Assembly: GCA_012837705.1 (NCBI GenBank)
Contig: DUQQ01000011.1
Span: 30,368-94,367 of the forward strand
Source of the DNA: Hydrogenispora sp.
GTDB lineage: Bacteria > Bacillota > UBA4882 > UBA10575
Direction of reading: 5' to 3'
Length of the DNA: 64,000 nucleotides
The position numbers and the translations under genes are program-made. This document shows positions 44,185-53,529 of this stretch, piece by piece; positions within the stretch are counted from its first letter, which is position 1; every line of letters starts with the position of its first letter. The notes beneath the pieces are model-generated. The model did not search any database and had not been told where the DNA came from. It saw only the letters and a program-made list of their open reading frames with translations.

Positions 44185-45042
44185 TTGAAAAAACATCTGC
44201 GGTCAGCCCTTGTCCTAATAGTGGTAGCCCTGGTGCTCACCGGCTGCACCGGCCGGAAGCGTAGTGATGAGATCGTTGTGGTCTCCCGCGAGGATGGTTC
44301 GGGGACAAGAGGCGCCTTTGTTGAATTGTTTGGGATCGAGGAGAAGGAGGCCAATGGGAACAAAGTGGATCACACCACGGAGGAGGCGACCATTGTCAAT
44401 AGCACCGCGGTGGTGATGACGACGGTTGCCGGGAATAAAAACGCCATTGGCTATATCTCGCTGGGCTCGTTGAATAACACCGTTAAAGCGCTTAAAGTTG
44501 ATGGGGTGGAAGCAACCGTTGCTAATATTAAAAGCAATGCTTATAAAGGCTTTCGGCCTTTTAATATTGCGACGAGAGCGGAAACAAGCGCGTTGACTCA
44601 GGATTTTATCGCTTTCATTCTAAGCCGCGAAGGCCAAAAGGTAGTGGAAGATAACGGCTATATCGCGGCTACAGACGCCGGCCCCTACCGCGGGACCAGG
44701 CCGGCGGGGAAAATTGTGGTGGCAGGGTCGTCTTCGGTCACACCGGTTATGGAGAAATTAAAAGAAGCCTACCAGCAATTGAATACCAATGCGGAGATTG
44801 AGATCCAACTCAGCGACTCGACTACCGGCCTGAACATGGCGCTGGCCGGGGCGTGTGATATTGGCATGGCCTCCCGCGCGCTGAAAGAGAGCGAGCGAAA
44901 AAACCTGAACGCGACCGTGATTGCCCTGGATGGCCTGGCCATTATCGTAAACAAGGAAAATCCGGTGGATAATATGACCAGTGACCAGATTAAGGGGGTT
45001 TTCAAGGGAGAGATCACCACTTGGGACCAGATTAAAGAATAA
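44185..45042 (+). CDS. pstS: Phosphate-binding lipoprotein PstS, circularly permuted
   Basis: A 285-residue lipoprotein (signal then lipobox LTGC, Cys about 21) that captures phosphate for PstCAB. The order of PstS elements is swapped: the canonical C-terminal half comes first (IVVVSREDGSGTRGAF at about 31-46, NAIGYISLGSLNNTVKALKVDG, FILSREGQKVVEDNGYI). The canonical N-terminal half comes second (VAGSSSVTPVMEKL at about 179-192, CDIGMASRALK, ENPVDNMTSDQIKGVFKGEITTWDQ), ending exactly where the first half would normally continue. The TTG at 44185 with AAGGAGAGAG is preferred to the longer frame. It leads pstSCAB-phoU-phoBR. Confidence 0.93.
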   Translation: MKKHLRSALVLIVVALVLTGCTGRKRSDEIVVVSREDGSGTRGAFVELFGIEEKEANGNKVDHTTEEATIVNSTAVVMTTVAGNKNAIGYISLGSLNNTVKALKVDGVEATVANIKSNAYKGFRPFNIATRAETSALTQDFIAFILSREGQKVVEDNGYIAATDAGPYRGTRPAGKIVVAGSSSVTPVMEKLKEAYQQLNTNAEIEIQLSDSTTGLNMALAGACDIGMASRALKESERKNLNATVIALDGLAIIVNKENPVDNMTSDQIKGVFKGEITTWDQIKE

Positions 45043-45109
45043 ATGGCGAAGGCGCCAGCGTCGTTTGGGCGAAAACAAAGCGGCGCTGACTGATAAGGAG
45101 CAAAGGTTG

Positions 45110-45964
45110 ATGAAGAAATACCAAGAACGCATAATGAAAGGAGTCTTTTTTGCCGCGGCCAGTGTCTCAGTTCTGGCCGTGATCCTCATTTGTCTCTTCT
45201 TGTTGATCAATGGTCTGCCGGTGATGGGCAAAATCGGGGTCTTCGATTTTTTGCTGGGTCGGACCTGGCGACCGAATAATGTCCCGCCCGCCTACGGAAT
45301 TTTCCCCATGATCTTAGGCAGCATCTATGTGACGGTTGGTGCGGTTGCCATTGGGGTCCCACTGGGGCTGCTGACGGCGGTCTTCATGGCGCGTTATTGC
45401 TCGGGAACGTGGTATCGCTTCCTTAAACCAGCCATTAACCTTCTGGCGGGGATTCCTTCGGTGGTCTATGGTTTTTTCGGGCTGGTGGTGATCGTACCGC
45501 TAATCCGAGACGTCTTCGGGGGGACCGGCAGCAGCATGCTGGCGGCCGCCATCCTCTTGGGAATTATGATTCTCCCGACGATTACCAGTGTCAGTGAAGC
45601 GGTCCTCCGGGCGGTGCCCCAAAACTATTATGAAGGCGGATTGGCCCTTGGGGCTAGCCATGAACGGACCATCTTCTATATTCTGCTACCCGCGGCTAAG
45701 TCCGGTATCATGGCCGCAGTCGTTCTCGGGATCGGGCGGGCCATTGGCGAAACGATGGCGGTGATCATGGTGGCGGGGAATCAGGCCCGCATGCCCGCGG
45801 GCTTGCGCAAAGGGGTTCGGACGTTGACCGCCAACATCGTGATTGAAATGGGCTATGCGGCTGAGTTGCATCGGGGGGCGCTTATTGCCACTGCGGTTGT
45901 TCTGTTTTTCTTCATTCTCCTGATCAATTCACTATTATCCTGGCTCAAAAGGAGGGCCGTCTGA
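45110..45964 (+). CDS. pstC: Phosphate ABC transporter permease PstC
   Basis: A 284-residue, six-helix permease half. PstC-type blocks: LLGRTWRPNN, YGIFPMILGSIYVT, INLLAGIPSVVYGFFGLVV and the EAA-like loop AVPQNYYEGGLALGASHERTIFYILLPAAKSGI, then GRAIGETMAVIMVAG. The ATG at 45110 has AAGGAG 10 bases upstream. The longer frame from 44981 would run back into pstS. Confidence 0.95.
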   Translation: MKKYQERIMKGVFFAAASVSVLAVILICLFLLINGLPVMGKIGVFDFLLGRTWRPNNVPPAYGIFPMILGSIYVTVGAVAIGVPLGLLTAVFMARYCSGTWYRFLKPAINLLAGIPSVVYGFFGLVVIVPLIRDVFGGTGSSMLAAAILLGIMILPTITSVSEAVLRAVPQNYYEGGLALGASHERTIFYILLPAAKSGIMAAVVLGIGRAIGETMAVIMVAGNQARMPAGLRKGVRTLTANIVIEMGYAAELHRGALIATAVVLFFFILLINSLLSWLKRRAV

Positions 45965-46839
45965 TGGTGAAGCTCAACCGAAAAGCACTAAAGCATAAAC
46001 TCGAAGCGTACAAGCGCAGTCCGCAGTCGCTCGTCCTCTATCTGCTGGTGGTGGTGGCGACTGTGCTCACCATTGGTATCCTTCTGTATCTAATCGGTTA
46101 TATCCTGATCACGGGAATACCGCACATTACACCGGACTTGTTTGCGTGGCAATATACTACGGCTAATGTGTCATTAATGCCCGCGCTGATTAATACGGTG
46201 CTTATGACCTTTATCGCCTTGCTCATCGCCGCGCCGGTCGGGATCTTTTCCGCCATCTATCTGGTGGAATATGCGAAAAGGGGGAATAAATTTGTGGGGG
46301 TTATTCGGTTGACCACCGAGACCCTGTCTGGGATTCCCTCCATCGTTTATGGCCTCTTTGGCTTGCTCTTCTTCGTCACTACGCTGGGATGGGGCATGTC
46401 GCTTCTGGCGGGTGCCTTTACCCTGGCCATTATGATTCTTCCGCTTATCATGCGTACGGCGGAAGAAGCATTAAAAGCGGTGCCCGATGCTTACCGGGAA
46501 GGCAGTTTCGGGCTTGGCGCTGGCAAGTTGCGGACCGTCTTTAAAATCGTTCTGCCCTCCGCCGTTCCGGGCATTGTCGCCGGGATTATCCTGGGCATCG
46601 GTCGGATTGTCGGCGAGACGGCCGCTTTGATCTATACCGCGGGAACCGTCGCCGAGATCCCCCGGGGGAAGGATTTTCTCTTTGACTCGACCCGTACCCT
46701 GTCGGTGCATATGTACGCCTTGACCAGCGAAGGGTTGTATATCAATCAGGCCGCAGCTACGGCGGTCGTCTTATTAATGATTGTTATTCTGATCAACTGG
46801 TTTTCCGGATTTATGGCCAAAAAACTGACCAAAGCCTAA
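45964..46839 (+). CDS. pstA: Phosphate ABC transporter permease PstA
   Basis: A 291-residue partner permease with six helices: LINTVLMTFIALLIAAPVGIFSAIYLVEYAK, LSGIPSIVYGLFGLLFF, the EAA loop AVPDAYREGSFGLGAGKLRTVFKIVLPSAVPGI, and GRIVGETAALIYTAG. Its ATG overlaps the pstC stop by one base after AAGGAGGGCC. Confidence 0.96.
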   Translation: MVKLNRKALKHKLEAYKRSPQSLVLYLLVVVATVLTIGILLYLIGYILITGIPHITPDLFAWQYTTANVSLMPALINTVLMTFIALLIAAPVGIFSAIYLVEYAKRGNKFVGVIRLTTETLSGIPSIVYGLFGLLFFVTTLGWGMSLLAGAFTLAIMILPLIMRTAEEALKAVPDAYREGSFGLGAGKLRTVFKIVLPSAVPGIVAGIILGIGRIVGETAALIYTAGTVAEIPRGKDFLFDSTRTLSVHMYALTSEGLYINQAAATAVVLLMIVILINWFSGFMAKKLTKA

Positions 46840-46874
46840 ACAGGCCAGAAACAAGAGGTTAGGAAGGAGTACTC

Positions 46875-47624
46875 ATGGATAAAATCCGTATCGAAGATCT
46901 GGATCTATACTACGGCGATTTCCACGCCTTGAAGAATATTAACTTGAAGATCAAAGCCAATGCGATCACCGCTTTGATCGGGCCGTCCGGCTGCGGAAAA
47001 TCGTCCCTGCTGAAATGTTTAAACCGCATGAATGACCTGATTGAAGGGTGTCGAGTCTCTGGCCGGGTCTTCCTGGATGACGAAGATATTTACGGGGATA
47101 TGGATGTAAACCAGTTGCGGAGACGGGTGGGGATGGTTTTCCAAAAGCCCAATCCCTTTCCGATGAGTGTATACGATAATGTGGCCTTCGGCCCGCGAAC
47201 CCACGGCATCCGTGCCAAGGTTCAGTTGGACCATATTGTCGAACGTTCGCTGCGGCAGGCGGCGATCTGGGAGGAATTGAAGGATCGCTTGAAAAAGAGT
47301 GCTTTGGAACTCTCCGGTGGCCAGCAGCAAAGGTTGTGTATTGCCCGGGCCTTGGCGGTGCAGCCGGAAGTGCTGCTGATGGATGAACCCACCTCTGCGC
47401 TTGATCCGATCTCGACGGGCAAGATCGAAGAGCTTGCTGTCGAATTGAAAAAAAACTATACTATAATTATCGTCACCCACAATATGCAGCAGGCCGTAAG
47501 GATCTCTGATTCCACCGCCTTTTTCCTCCACGGCGAAGTAATCGAATACGCCAGTGCGGAACAGTTATTCTCCATGCCAAAGGACAAGCGGACGGAGGAT
47601 TATATAACTGGGAGGTTCGGTTAA
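46875..47624 (+). CDS. pstB: Phosphate ABC transporter ATPase PstB
   Basis: A 249-residue ATPase energising phosphate import. PstB hallmarks: [22 protein letters not shown], Walker [65 protein letters not shown] and [10 protein letters not shown] at the end. AGGAAGGAG site. It is followed immediately (0 bases) by phoU. Confidence 0.98.
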   Translation: MDKIRIEDLDLYYGDFHALKNINLKIKANAITALIGPSGCGKSSLLKCLNRMNDLIEGCRVSGRVFLDDEDIYGDMDVNQLRRRVGMVFQKPNPFPMSVYDNVAFGPRTHGIRAKVQLDHIVERSLRQAAIWEELKDRLKKSALELSGGQQQRLCIARALAVQPEVLLMDEPTSALDPISTGKIEELAVELKKNYTIIIVTHNMQQAVRISDSTAFFLHGEVIEYASAEQLFSMPKDKRTEDYITGRFG

Positions 47625-48281
47625 ATGAGAAGCAAGTTCGATGCGCAGCTGGCGCTTTTGAACACGCAGTTGATCCAGATGGGTGCCCTGTGCGAAGCGG
47701 CCATCGCCAACGCCACCAAGGCTCTGCTCGAGGGTGACCGGGAGTTGGCCCAAAAGACGGTCGAAGCCGATGAAGAGATCGATCAGAAGGAGCGGGAGAT
47801 CGAAGGGCTCTGCCTAAAACTCCTCCTCCAGCAACAGCCGGTGGCCCGGGATCTACGGCAGATCTCCTCGGCACTGAAGATGATCACCGATATGGAACGC
47901 ATTGGCGATCAAGCAGGGGACATTTCGGAGATCACGCTGTTGGCCAACATTAAGCGGGCGACGGCAGAGACAAAGCACATTACCGCCATGGCACAGGCGA
48001 CGATAAAGATGGTGACCGATAGTATAGAGGCCTTTGTCCGTCAGGATTTGGAGCTGGCCAGGGCCGTTATTGCTTACGATGATGTGGTCGACGATCTGTT
48101 CAACGCGGTGAAAAGCGACATGATCAGCTTGATCAGAGTGGACGCCGATAACGGCGAATTCGCCATTGACCTGATGTTGATCGCCAAGTATTTCGAACGC
48201 ATCGGTGACCACGCAACTAATATTGCCGAATGGGTGGAGTTTGCCATCACCGGACGGCATAGCAATGGAGCAGACCAATGA
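47625..48281 (+). CDS. phoU: Phosphate transport regulator PhoU
   Basis: A 218-residue all-helical protein made of two three-helix repeats with the metal-binding motif family (DEEIDQKEREIE; KYFERIGDHATNIAEW). PhoU links PstB activity to the histidine kinase and keeps the Pho response off when phosphate is high. It starts right after the pstB stop, with GGGAGG in the pstB end. It overlaps the response regulator gene by 4 bases. Confidence 0.96.
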   Translation: MRSKFDAQLALLNTQLIQMGALCEAAIANATKALLEGDRELAQKTVEADEEIDQKEREIEGLCLKLLLQQQPVARDLRQISSALKMITDMERIGDQAGDISEITLLANIKRATAETKHITAMAQATIKMVTDSIEAFVRQDLELARAVIAYDDVVDDLFNAVKSDMISLIRVDADNGEFAIDLMLIAKYFERIGDHATNIAEWVEFAITGRHSNGADQ

Positions 48282-48955
48282 TCTATTGTGTGGAGGATGA
48301 CCGTAGTATCCGGGAACTGATCATCTATGCGCTCAAAGCCAACGGTTTTGAAGCCTACGGATTTAATGAAAGCCGGTCTTTCTTTGCCGCTTTAGACCGT
48401 AACCTCCCTTCTTTGGTTTTACTCGATATCATGCTCCCGGGAGAAGACGGCATTACCATCTTAAAGCGCTTGAAGGCGTCGGCCAAAACACGCGAGATTC
48501 CAGTGATTATGCTTACAGCCAAGAGCGCCGAGTATGACAAGGTTCTGGGTTTGGACAGTGGCGCGGATGATTATATCACCAAACCCTTTGGGATCATGGA
48601 GTTCCTTTCCCGGGTAAAAGCGGTTCTGCGTCGGGTCGGCCAGCAACCGACACCAGTCACCACGCTCTCCGCCGGCGGGCTGACAATGGATGTGGAACGG
48701 CATTCGGTCCGTGTTCATGGCGAGGAGGTTACGCTGACCTTTAAGGAATTTAGCCTCTTAAAATACTTGCTGGAAAACAAAGGTTTTGTGCTGACCAGAG
48801 ATCAGCTTCTGCAAGAAGTATGGGGCTATGATTATGAAGGCGAGACCCGCACGGTGGATGTGCATATCCGGACCCTCCGGCAAAAGTTAGGTCCTGCCGG
48901 TTCGCTCATCGAAACCGTGCGGGGAGTCGGTTACCGGATTGGAGAGCAAACATGA
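48278..48955 (+). CDS. phoB: OmpR/PhoB family response regulator (PhoB/PhoP)
   Basis: A 225-residue regulator. The receiver domain has the acidic pair EDD (about 6-8), phospho-acceptor Asp about 50 in LLDIMLPGEDG, and Lys in ITKPF. The winged-helix domain (about 130-222) has LTFKEFSLLKYLLENKG and GEDR-like VDVHIRTLRQKLG. Paired with the kinase next door (4-base overlap), it should activate the Pho regulon, probably including its own operon. Confidence 0.94.
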   Translation: MIYCVEDDRSIRELIIYALKANGFEAYGFNESRSFFAALDRNLPSLVLLDIMLPGEDGITILKRLKASAKTREIPVIMLTAKSAEYDKVLGLDSGADDYITKPFGIMEFLSRVKAVLRRVGQQPTPVTTLSAGGLTMDVERHSVRVHGEEVTLTFKEFSLLKYLLENKGFVLTRDQLLQEVWGYDYEGETRTVDVHIRTLRQKLGPAGSLIETVRGVGYRIGEQT

Positions 48956-50625
48956 AAAGGCGTATTTACCGCAGTATGTTGTTTTTGGTCCTCATTACTC
49001 TTTTCTGTACGACGCTACTGATTACCGCCGTGATCTACCAAGGGTTTTACCATCTGATGCAGCAAGAGATCCGTAATGAGGCTTTATTCCTGGCCACCAG
49101 CTTCAATGAGAACGAGGGTTTTGACTTTTCGTGGCTGTCGACGGCGGATTATGCCAATCGAATTACCTGGGTAGCCAGGGACGGCACGGTCTTGTTTGAT
49201 AACTGGGCCGATCCGGCGAACATGGAAAACCATGCGAACCGGCCGGAGGTTACGGCGGCTTTGCAGGATGGGGTTGGTGAGGCGGTCCATCTTTCGCAAA
49301 CCCTCGGCACCCAGACCTTTTACCGGGCGGTGCGTCTGGCGGATGGTTCGGTGCTCCGCGTGGCCGCAACGATCAACACCGTTTATAAAGCCGTTTTCGA
49401 CTTGCTCCCGTACATTATCCTTATTTTATTGCCGGTTCTCGTGCTCGCCTTTACCCTGGCTAACCTGTTGACAAAGAAGATTATTGTTCCGCTTAACAAT
49501 CTAAACCTAGAGAACCCGTTGGCCAATGACGTTTACGATGAACTATCTCCATTGCTTTCGCGGATGGCCCGTCAGAAGGAGCAGATCGCCGCGCAGTTTC
49601 AAAAGCTCCAGGAGAAGCAGGTGGAGTTTAACGCCATTACAGAAAACATGACGGAAGGGCTCATCATCTTAAACAACAGGGGTCAGATCTTGACGCTTAA
49701 CAAAAGTGCAGCCACCATTTTCGGGGTCCGCTCCCCGGATTACCACAACAAACATTTTACGGTGGTAAGCCGTAATCTCGTACTGCAAAAAGCGGTGAAG
49801 GTCGCCCTGGACGGGCTTGCCTATAAAGATTCCTTTACCAAGGGACAAAATACCTTTGAGCTGTTGGCCAGTCCAGTCCGGGATGGGGAGGAAGTACGTG
49901 GCGTTATTCTCTTTATTTTAGATATAACGAGTCAGCAAAAGGTAGAAATATTGCGCCGCGAGTTTTCCGCCAACGTTTCCCACGAGCTGAAATCACCGCT
50001 GACATCCATTCTGGGCTATGCCGAACTGATGTTTACCGGTATGGTCCAGCCGGAAGATCAGGCCGCCTTTATCGACCGGATCTATAACGAAGCAAGGCAT
50101 TTACTCCGTCTGGTTGAGGACACGATTAACCTGTCCCGGCTCGATGAGAAGGATGTACAGCTTCCAGTAGAGGAGATTGATCTGTTCGCCCTGGCCCAAG
50201 AAGTGGCGGACCGTTTAGCCCCCCTGGCCCAGCAGAAAAAGATCCGGTTTTCCGTGCGTGGGGAAAAGTCGATCGTTGCCGGGGTCAGACCGATCCTGGC
50301 GGAAATGCTTTATAACCTTTGCGACAATGCAATTAAATATAATAAAGAAAACGGCACAGTCGAGGTGGGGGTTAGCCCGGCCGCAGAACAGGTGATCGTA
50401 ACGGTTGCCGATAATGGCATTGGGATCCCCCAGGAGGAGCAAAGCCGGGTTTTTGAACGTTTTTACCGGATCGATAAATCCCATTCCCGGGATACGGGTG
50501 GGACCGGGCTGGGCCTTGCCATCGTAAAACATAGCGCCGAATTTCATAATGCCCAGATTGAGCTGGCCAGCACAGTAGGAAAAGGAACCACCGTGACGGT
50601 TACTTTCAAGCGAAAAGGGTTTTAA
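48952..50625 (+). CDS. phoR: Phosphate-sensing histidine kinase PhoR
   Basis: A 557-residue membrane kinase. First helix about 8-30, extracellular sensor about 31-150, second helix about 151-172, a short HAMP-like linker, a PAS domain (about 223-330), HisKA with His about 344 (SANVSHELKSPLTSILGYAE), and an ATPase domain with CDNAIKYNKENG, DNGIGIP and TGGTGLGLAIVKH. The layout equals PhoR of Firmicutes. It is the last gene of the pst-pho cluster, closed by a terminator. Confidence 0.94.
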   Translation: MKRRIYRSMLFLVLITLFCTTLLITAVIYQGFYHLMQQEIRNEALFLATSFNENEGFDFSWLSTADYANRITWVARDGTVLFDNWADPANMENHANRPEVTAALQDGVGEAVHLSQTLGTQTFYRAVRLADGSVLRVAATINTVYKAVFDLLPYIILILLPVLVLAFTLANLLTKKIIVPLNNLNLENPLANDVYDELSPLLSRMARQKEQIAAQFQKLQEKQVEFNAITENMTEGLIILNNRGQILTLNKSAATIFGVRSPDYHNKHFTVVSRNLVLQKAVKVALDGLAYKDSFTKGQNTFELLASPVRDGEEVRGVILFILDITSQQKVEILRREFSANVSHELKSPLTSILGYAELMFTGMVQPEDQAAFIDRIYNEARHLLRLVEDTINLSRLDEKDVQLPVEEIDLFALAQEVADRLAPLAQQKKIRFSVRGEKSIVAGVRPILAEMLYNLCDNAIKYNKENGTVEVGVSPAAEQVIVTVADNGIGIPQEEQSRVFERFYRIDKSHSRDTGGTGLGLAIVKHSAEFHNAQIELASTVGKGTTVTVTFKRKGF

Positions 50626-50669
50626 AGTAACCAAACTCCATGTGGCGACAGGTTTTTGTTTTCATGCAG

Positions 50670-50699
50670 AAACCGCCCCGAAGGGCGGTTTCTTTTTTT
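50670..50699. terminator. Terminator between phoR and the SleB-like gene
   Basis: AAACCGCCC-cgaa-GGGCGGTTT followed by CTTTTTTT. Convergent genes flank it. Confidence 0.8.
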
Positions 50700-50730
50700 A
50701 GCGAAGTTTGTCTGTGCTTTATGCATCGTG

Positions 50731-51735
50731 TTAGTTCCGGAAGAAAACATGGTTCCCGATGTGGGCGGTGATCGGATGCGACCGTACCCATCTGTTGGTT
50801 GTTTTCGCCGGGTTATAGAAGCCAGTAGCTCCATGGGAAGGATCCCATCCGTTCAGAGCGTCCTGGACCGCCTTTAAACTGGTGGCGGTGGGAGGTAAAT
50901 TGATCCGCCCATCCATCACCGGGCTGTATTGGTAATAGATGCCCTGGTCAACCTGGTAAATAATCTGGCTGATCGTATTGGGGTAACGGGGATCGTTAAG
51001 CCGGTTCAGGACGGATGCCGCGACGGCTACTTGTCCCTCGTAGGACTCCCCTTCCGCTTCCGCCCGGACTAAACGGGCAAGAAGTTGGATCTCCGTTTGG
51101 GAAAGGTTGTATTTAGTCCCGTAATTGCCACCGCTACTTCCGCTGTTCCCCGTATTGCCCTTGTTTCCGCTGGGGTTAGAAGAGCCTGCTCCGGCCGGGA
51201 TCGTTAATACTTGTCCAGGATAAATAAAGTCGGAAGAGAGCTTATTTGCGGTTTTCAGGGCTTGAATGGTGGTGCCATAACGTTTGGCAATTAAATAAAG
51301 GCTGTCGTTGGTGCGTACTGTATAGACCTGACCACCGCCGGAAGACGACCCGGAGCCCGGATTGGTGTTTCCCTGGGCGGAAGGCACGTAGAGGGTTTGC
51401 CCGACTTCCAGATAGTTATGCCAGAGGTTATTGGTCGCCCGCAAACTGGATAAAGAGACCCCGTTGCGGGTGGCAATCAGGTAAAGGGAATCACCGGGAC
51501 GAACCTTATAGGCCGTTGGAATCGTGAGGGTTTGTCCAGGATAGATCATATTGGAACCTAAGTTATTACTATTTTTGATCGTATCGGTGGGGACATTAAA
51601 ACGGCGGGAAATAAGGTACAAGGAGTCCCCCGGCCTCACTTGGTAGGTTTGGGCGCTGGCGAGAACTGGTAAGAACATGACCAGTAAGGCCAGCAGAAAT
51701 GATCCGTGACGGATGTAACGTTTTTTGCCTTTCAT
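50731..51735 (-). CDS. Spore cortex-lytic enzyme, three LysM repeats plus SleB/CwlJ hydrolase domain
   Basis: A 334-residue secreted protein: signal peptide (SFLLALLVMFLPVLASA), three LysM repeats (YQVRPGDSLYLISRRF, YKVRPGDSLYLIATRN, YTVRTNDSLYLIAKRY), Gly/Ser/Asn-rich linkers, and a C-terminal SleB/CwlJ hydrolase_2 domain (RLVRAEAEGESYEGQVAVAASVLNRL; ending TAHIGNHVFF). SleB enzymes cleave muramic-lactam cortex during germination. Start moved to the ATG at 51735, which has AGAGGAG 9 bases upstream; the frame opens at 51783. It may be the client of YpeB (16059). Confidence 0.9.
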   Translation of the reverse strand: MKGKKRYIRHGSFLLALLVMFLPVLASAQTYQVRPGDSLYLISRRFNVPTDTIKNSNNLGSNMIYPGQTLTIPTAYKVRPGDSLYLIATRNGVSLSSLRATNNLWHNYLEVGQTLYVPSAQGNTNPGSGSSSGGGQVYTVRTNDSLYLIAKRYGTTIQALKTANKLSSDFIYPGQVLTIPAGAGSSNPSGNKGNTGNSGSSGGNYGTKYNLSQTEIQLLARLVRAEAEGESYEGQVAVAASVLNRLNDPRYPNTISQIIYQVDQGIYYQYSPVMDGRINLPPTATSLKAVQDALNGWDPSHGATGFYNPAKTTNRWVRSHPITAHIGNHVFFRN

Positions 51736-51996
51736 TTGTGAACACTCCTCTTTCATGTTGTCGTTATTGGTCGCCGACGGCAATTAGAGGTGTGATGAAA
51801 GTTGGATCTGAAGCGACATGGACGACCTGGCATAAAGCATATTTCTTGCTAGAAATGGATTTTCCTAGTGGGAATTAGAGGGAAACCCAGTTCTGGAAAA
51901 ATCCCAAAGGTTTGGGATAACCAGTAAAGACGGTTAGAAAGCGGTATTCTTGGTTAGAATATCGTTATTAATAATCATGGGGCGAGGCGAATTGTA
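51736..51996. other. Divergent intergenic region with a small palindrome
   Basis: It lies between the leftward SleB-like gene and the rightward FMN-binding glutamate-synthase-like gene. It contains ATCCCAAAggTTTGGGAT (51902-51919), a clean palindrome without a T-run, so more operator-like than terminator-like. No gene seen. Confidence 0.4.
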
Positions 51997-53394
51997 ATGA
52001 AACTATTCAGCCTGGGCGTTTTGGCGACTATTACCGGGTTCACGGTAATCCTCTGCTTGCTGGTGGTGGCCAGCCGGGGGATCATCCATCTCATCTTCGC
52101 ATTTTTGTATAAACGTATTACCACCGAACGATACTGGAGTAATCTCTTTGAAACTTATAATCTGGCAAAAATGATCGGGCTCGGCCGTTTGGTCGAGACG
52201 GAATTGCGGTCTGCCCATGGGCAACCGCCCGGGCGGCCCTTTGGGCGGCGCAATGCGGTTTCCCCGTGGAATGATCTGTATTTTAATCCGGTGTACCTCC
52301 ACCGCCTGCCGTTGTTGGATTACACGCAAGTTGGGACCGAGGTGGTGATCGGCCCGGAGGCCAAGTATCCTCTGAAACTAAAGATTCCGGTCCTCATTGG
52401 GGGCATGGCCTACGGGACTGCTTTGAGCGCCAAGACCAAGCAAGCGCTGGCTTTAGGGGCAACCATGGCCGGAACAGCCAGCAACACCGGGAACGGGCCT
52501 TTTTTGCCGGTAGAACGGGCGGCGGCGGAAAAGCTGATCATTCAATACGCCCGCGGAAGTTGGGCGAAGGACCTGGAAGTTATACAGAAGGCGGATGCCG
52601 TCGAGATTCAATTGGGACAGGGCCTGTGGGGACCGGCTCCAGCCGAGCTTCCTCCCCGCCGTTTGGCCCGCAACCCCAAACTGCGTCGCCTTTTAGGAGT
52701 AAAGCCGGGGGAAAAAGCGGTAATCCCGCCCCGGCTGTTGGAGGCGGAAACGGATCACGAATTAAAGGAACTGGTTAAAGCCTTAAGGGCGCATGCGGAG
52801 GGGGTACCGGTCGGCTTTAAACTGGGTGCCACCCAATGGCTCGAGCGGGAACTGGAGATCCTTGTTCGGGCTAAACCTGATTTCATCGCCATCGATGGGA
52901 TGGAAGGGGGAACCCACGGTGGTCTAGGTTCCAGTTTGGATGCTTTAGGGACGCCTACCCTGTACGCTTTAGTGCGGGCGCGACAGTTCTTGACCGAAAA
53001 AAAATTGACGGGCAAGATCTCCCTTTTGGTCGGTGGTGGGCTCTACACGGGCATGGATTTTCTAAAAGCCCTGGCTTTAGGGGCGGATGCGGTTTTTATC
53101 GGGACCATTGCCCTGATTGCGCTGGTCCATACCCAGGCGGTAAAAGTTCTACCGTGGGATCCGCCGACCAAGTTGATCTTTGAAGGTGGACGGCAGAAGG
53201 ACAAGCTTAATATTGATCAGGGGGCGCAAAGTCTGGCGAATTTCTTAAAAGCCTCAGTGCAGGAGATGCAAGTGGCGGCCTTGTGTTTAGGCAAGGATCA
53301 CTTGAGTGCGGTGGATAAAGGCGATCTTTCGACGGCCAACCGGGAATTGGCCGCCTATCTGGGGATCAGATGGTGCGGTGACCCAAGCGTGTAG
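51997..53394 (+). CDS. FMN-binding glutamate synthase family protein
   Basis: A 465-residue protein with one N-terminal membrane helix (about 7-32) and a glutamate-synthase alpha-subunit-like TIM barrel: PVLIGGMAYGTALSAKTKQALALGA, TASNTGNGPF, VEIQLGQG, IDGMEGGTHGG and GGGLYTGMDFLKALALGADAVFIGT. It lacks the amidotransferase domain and obvious iron-sulfur cysteines, so it is not a full GltS. This family of stand-alone FMN domains is common in Firmicutes; its reaction is not established. Confidence 0.88.
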   Translation: MKLFSLGVLATITGFTVILCLLVVASRGIIHLIFAFLYKRITTERYWSNLFETYNLAKMIGLGRLVETELRSAHGQPPGRPFGRRNAVSPWNDLYFNPVYLHRLPLLDYTQVGTEVVIGPEAKYPLKLKIPVLIGGMAYGTALSAKTKQALALGATMAGTASNTGNGPFLPVERAAAEKLIIQYARGSWAKDLEVIQKADAVEIQLGQGLWGPAPAELPPRRLARNPKLRRLLGVKPGEKAVIPPRLLEAETDHELKELVKALRAHAEGVPVGFKLGATQWLERELEILVRAKPDFIAIDGMEGGTHGGLGSSLDALGTPTLYALVRARQFLTEKKLTGKISLLVGGGLYTGMDFLKALALGADAVFIGTIALIALVHTQAVKVLPWDPPTKLIFEGGRQKDKLNIDQGAQSLANFLKASVQEMQVAALCLGKDHLSAVDKGDLSTANRELAAYLGIRWCGDPSV

Positions 53395-53529
53395 ATAGGC
53401 GCTTACGTCGATTACCGTCCGCGTCGCAAAGGGGTATGTTTCTTTGCCGGATTGTTGGCAGGAAAACCCTGAACAAAAGCGAAACTAAGAGATTAATGAA
53501 CGCTTTTAAATTTAAGTTCGGGGAAAAGG

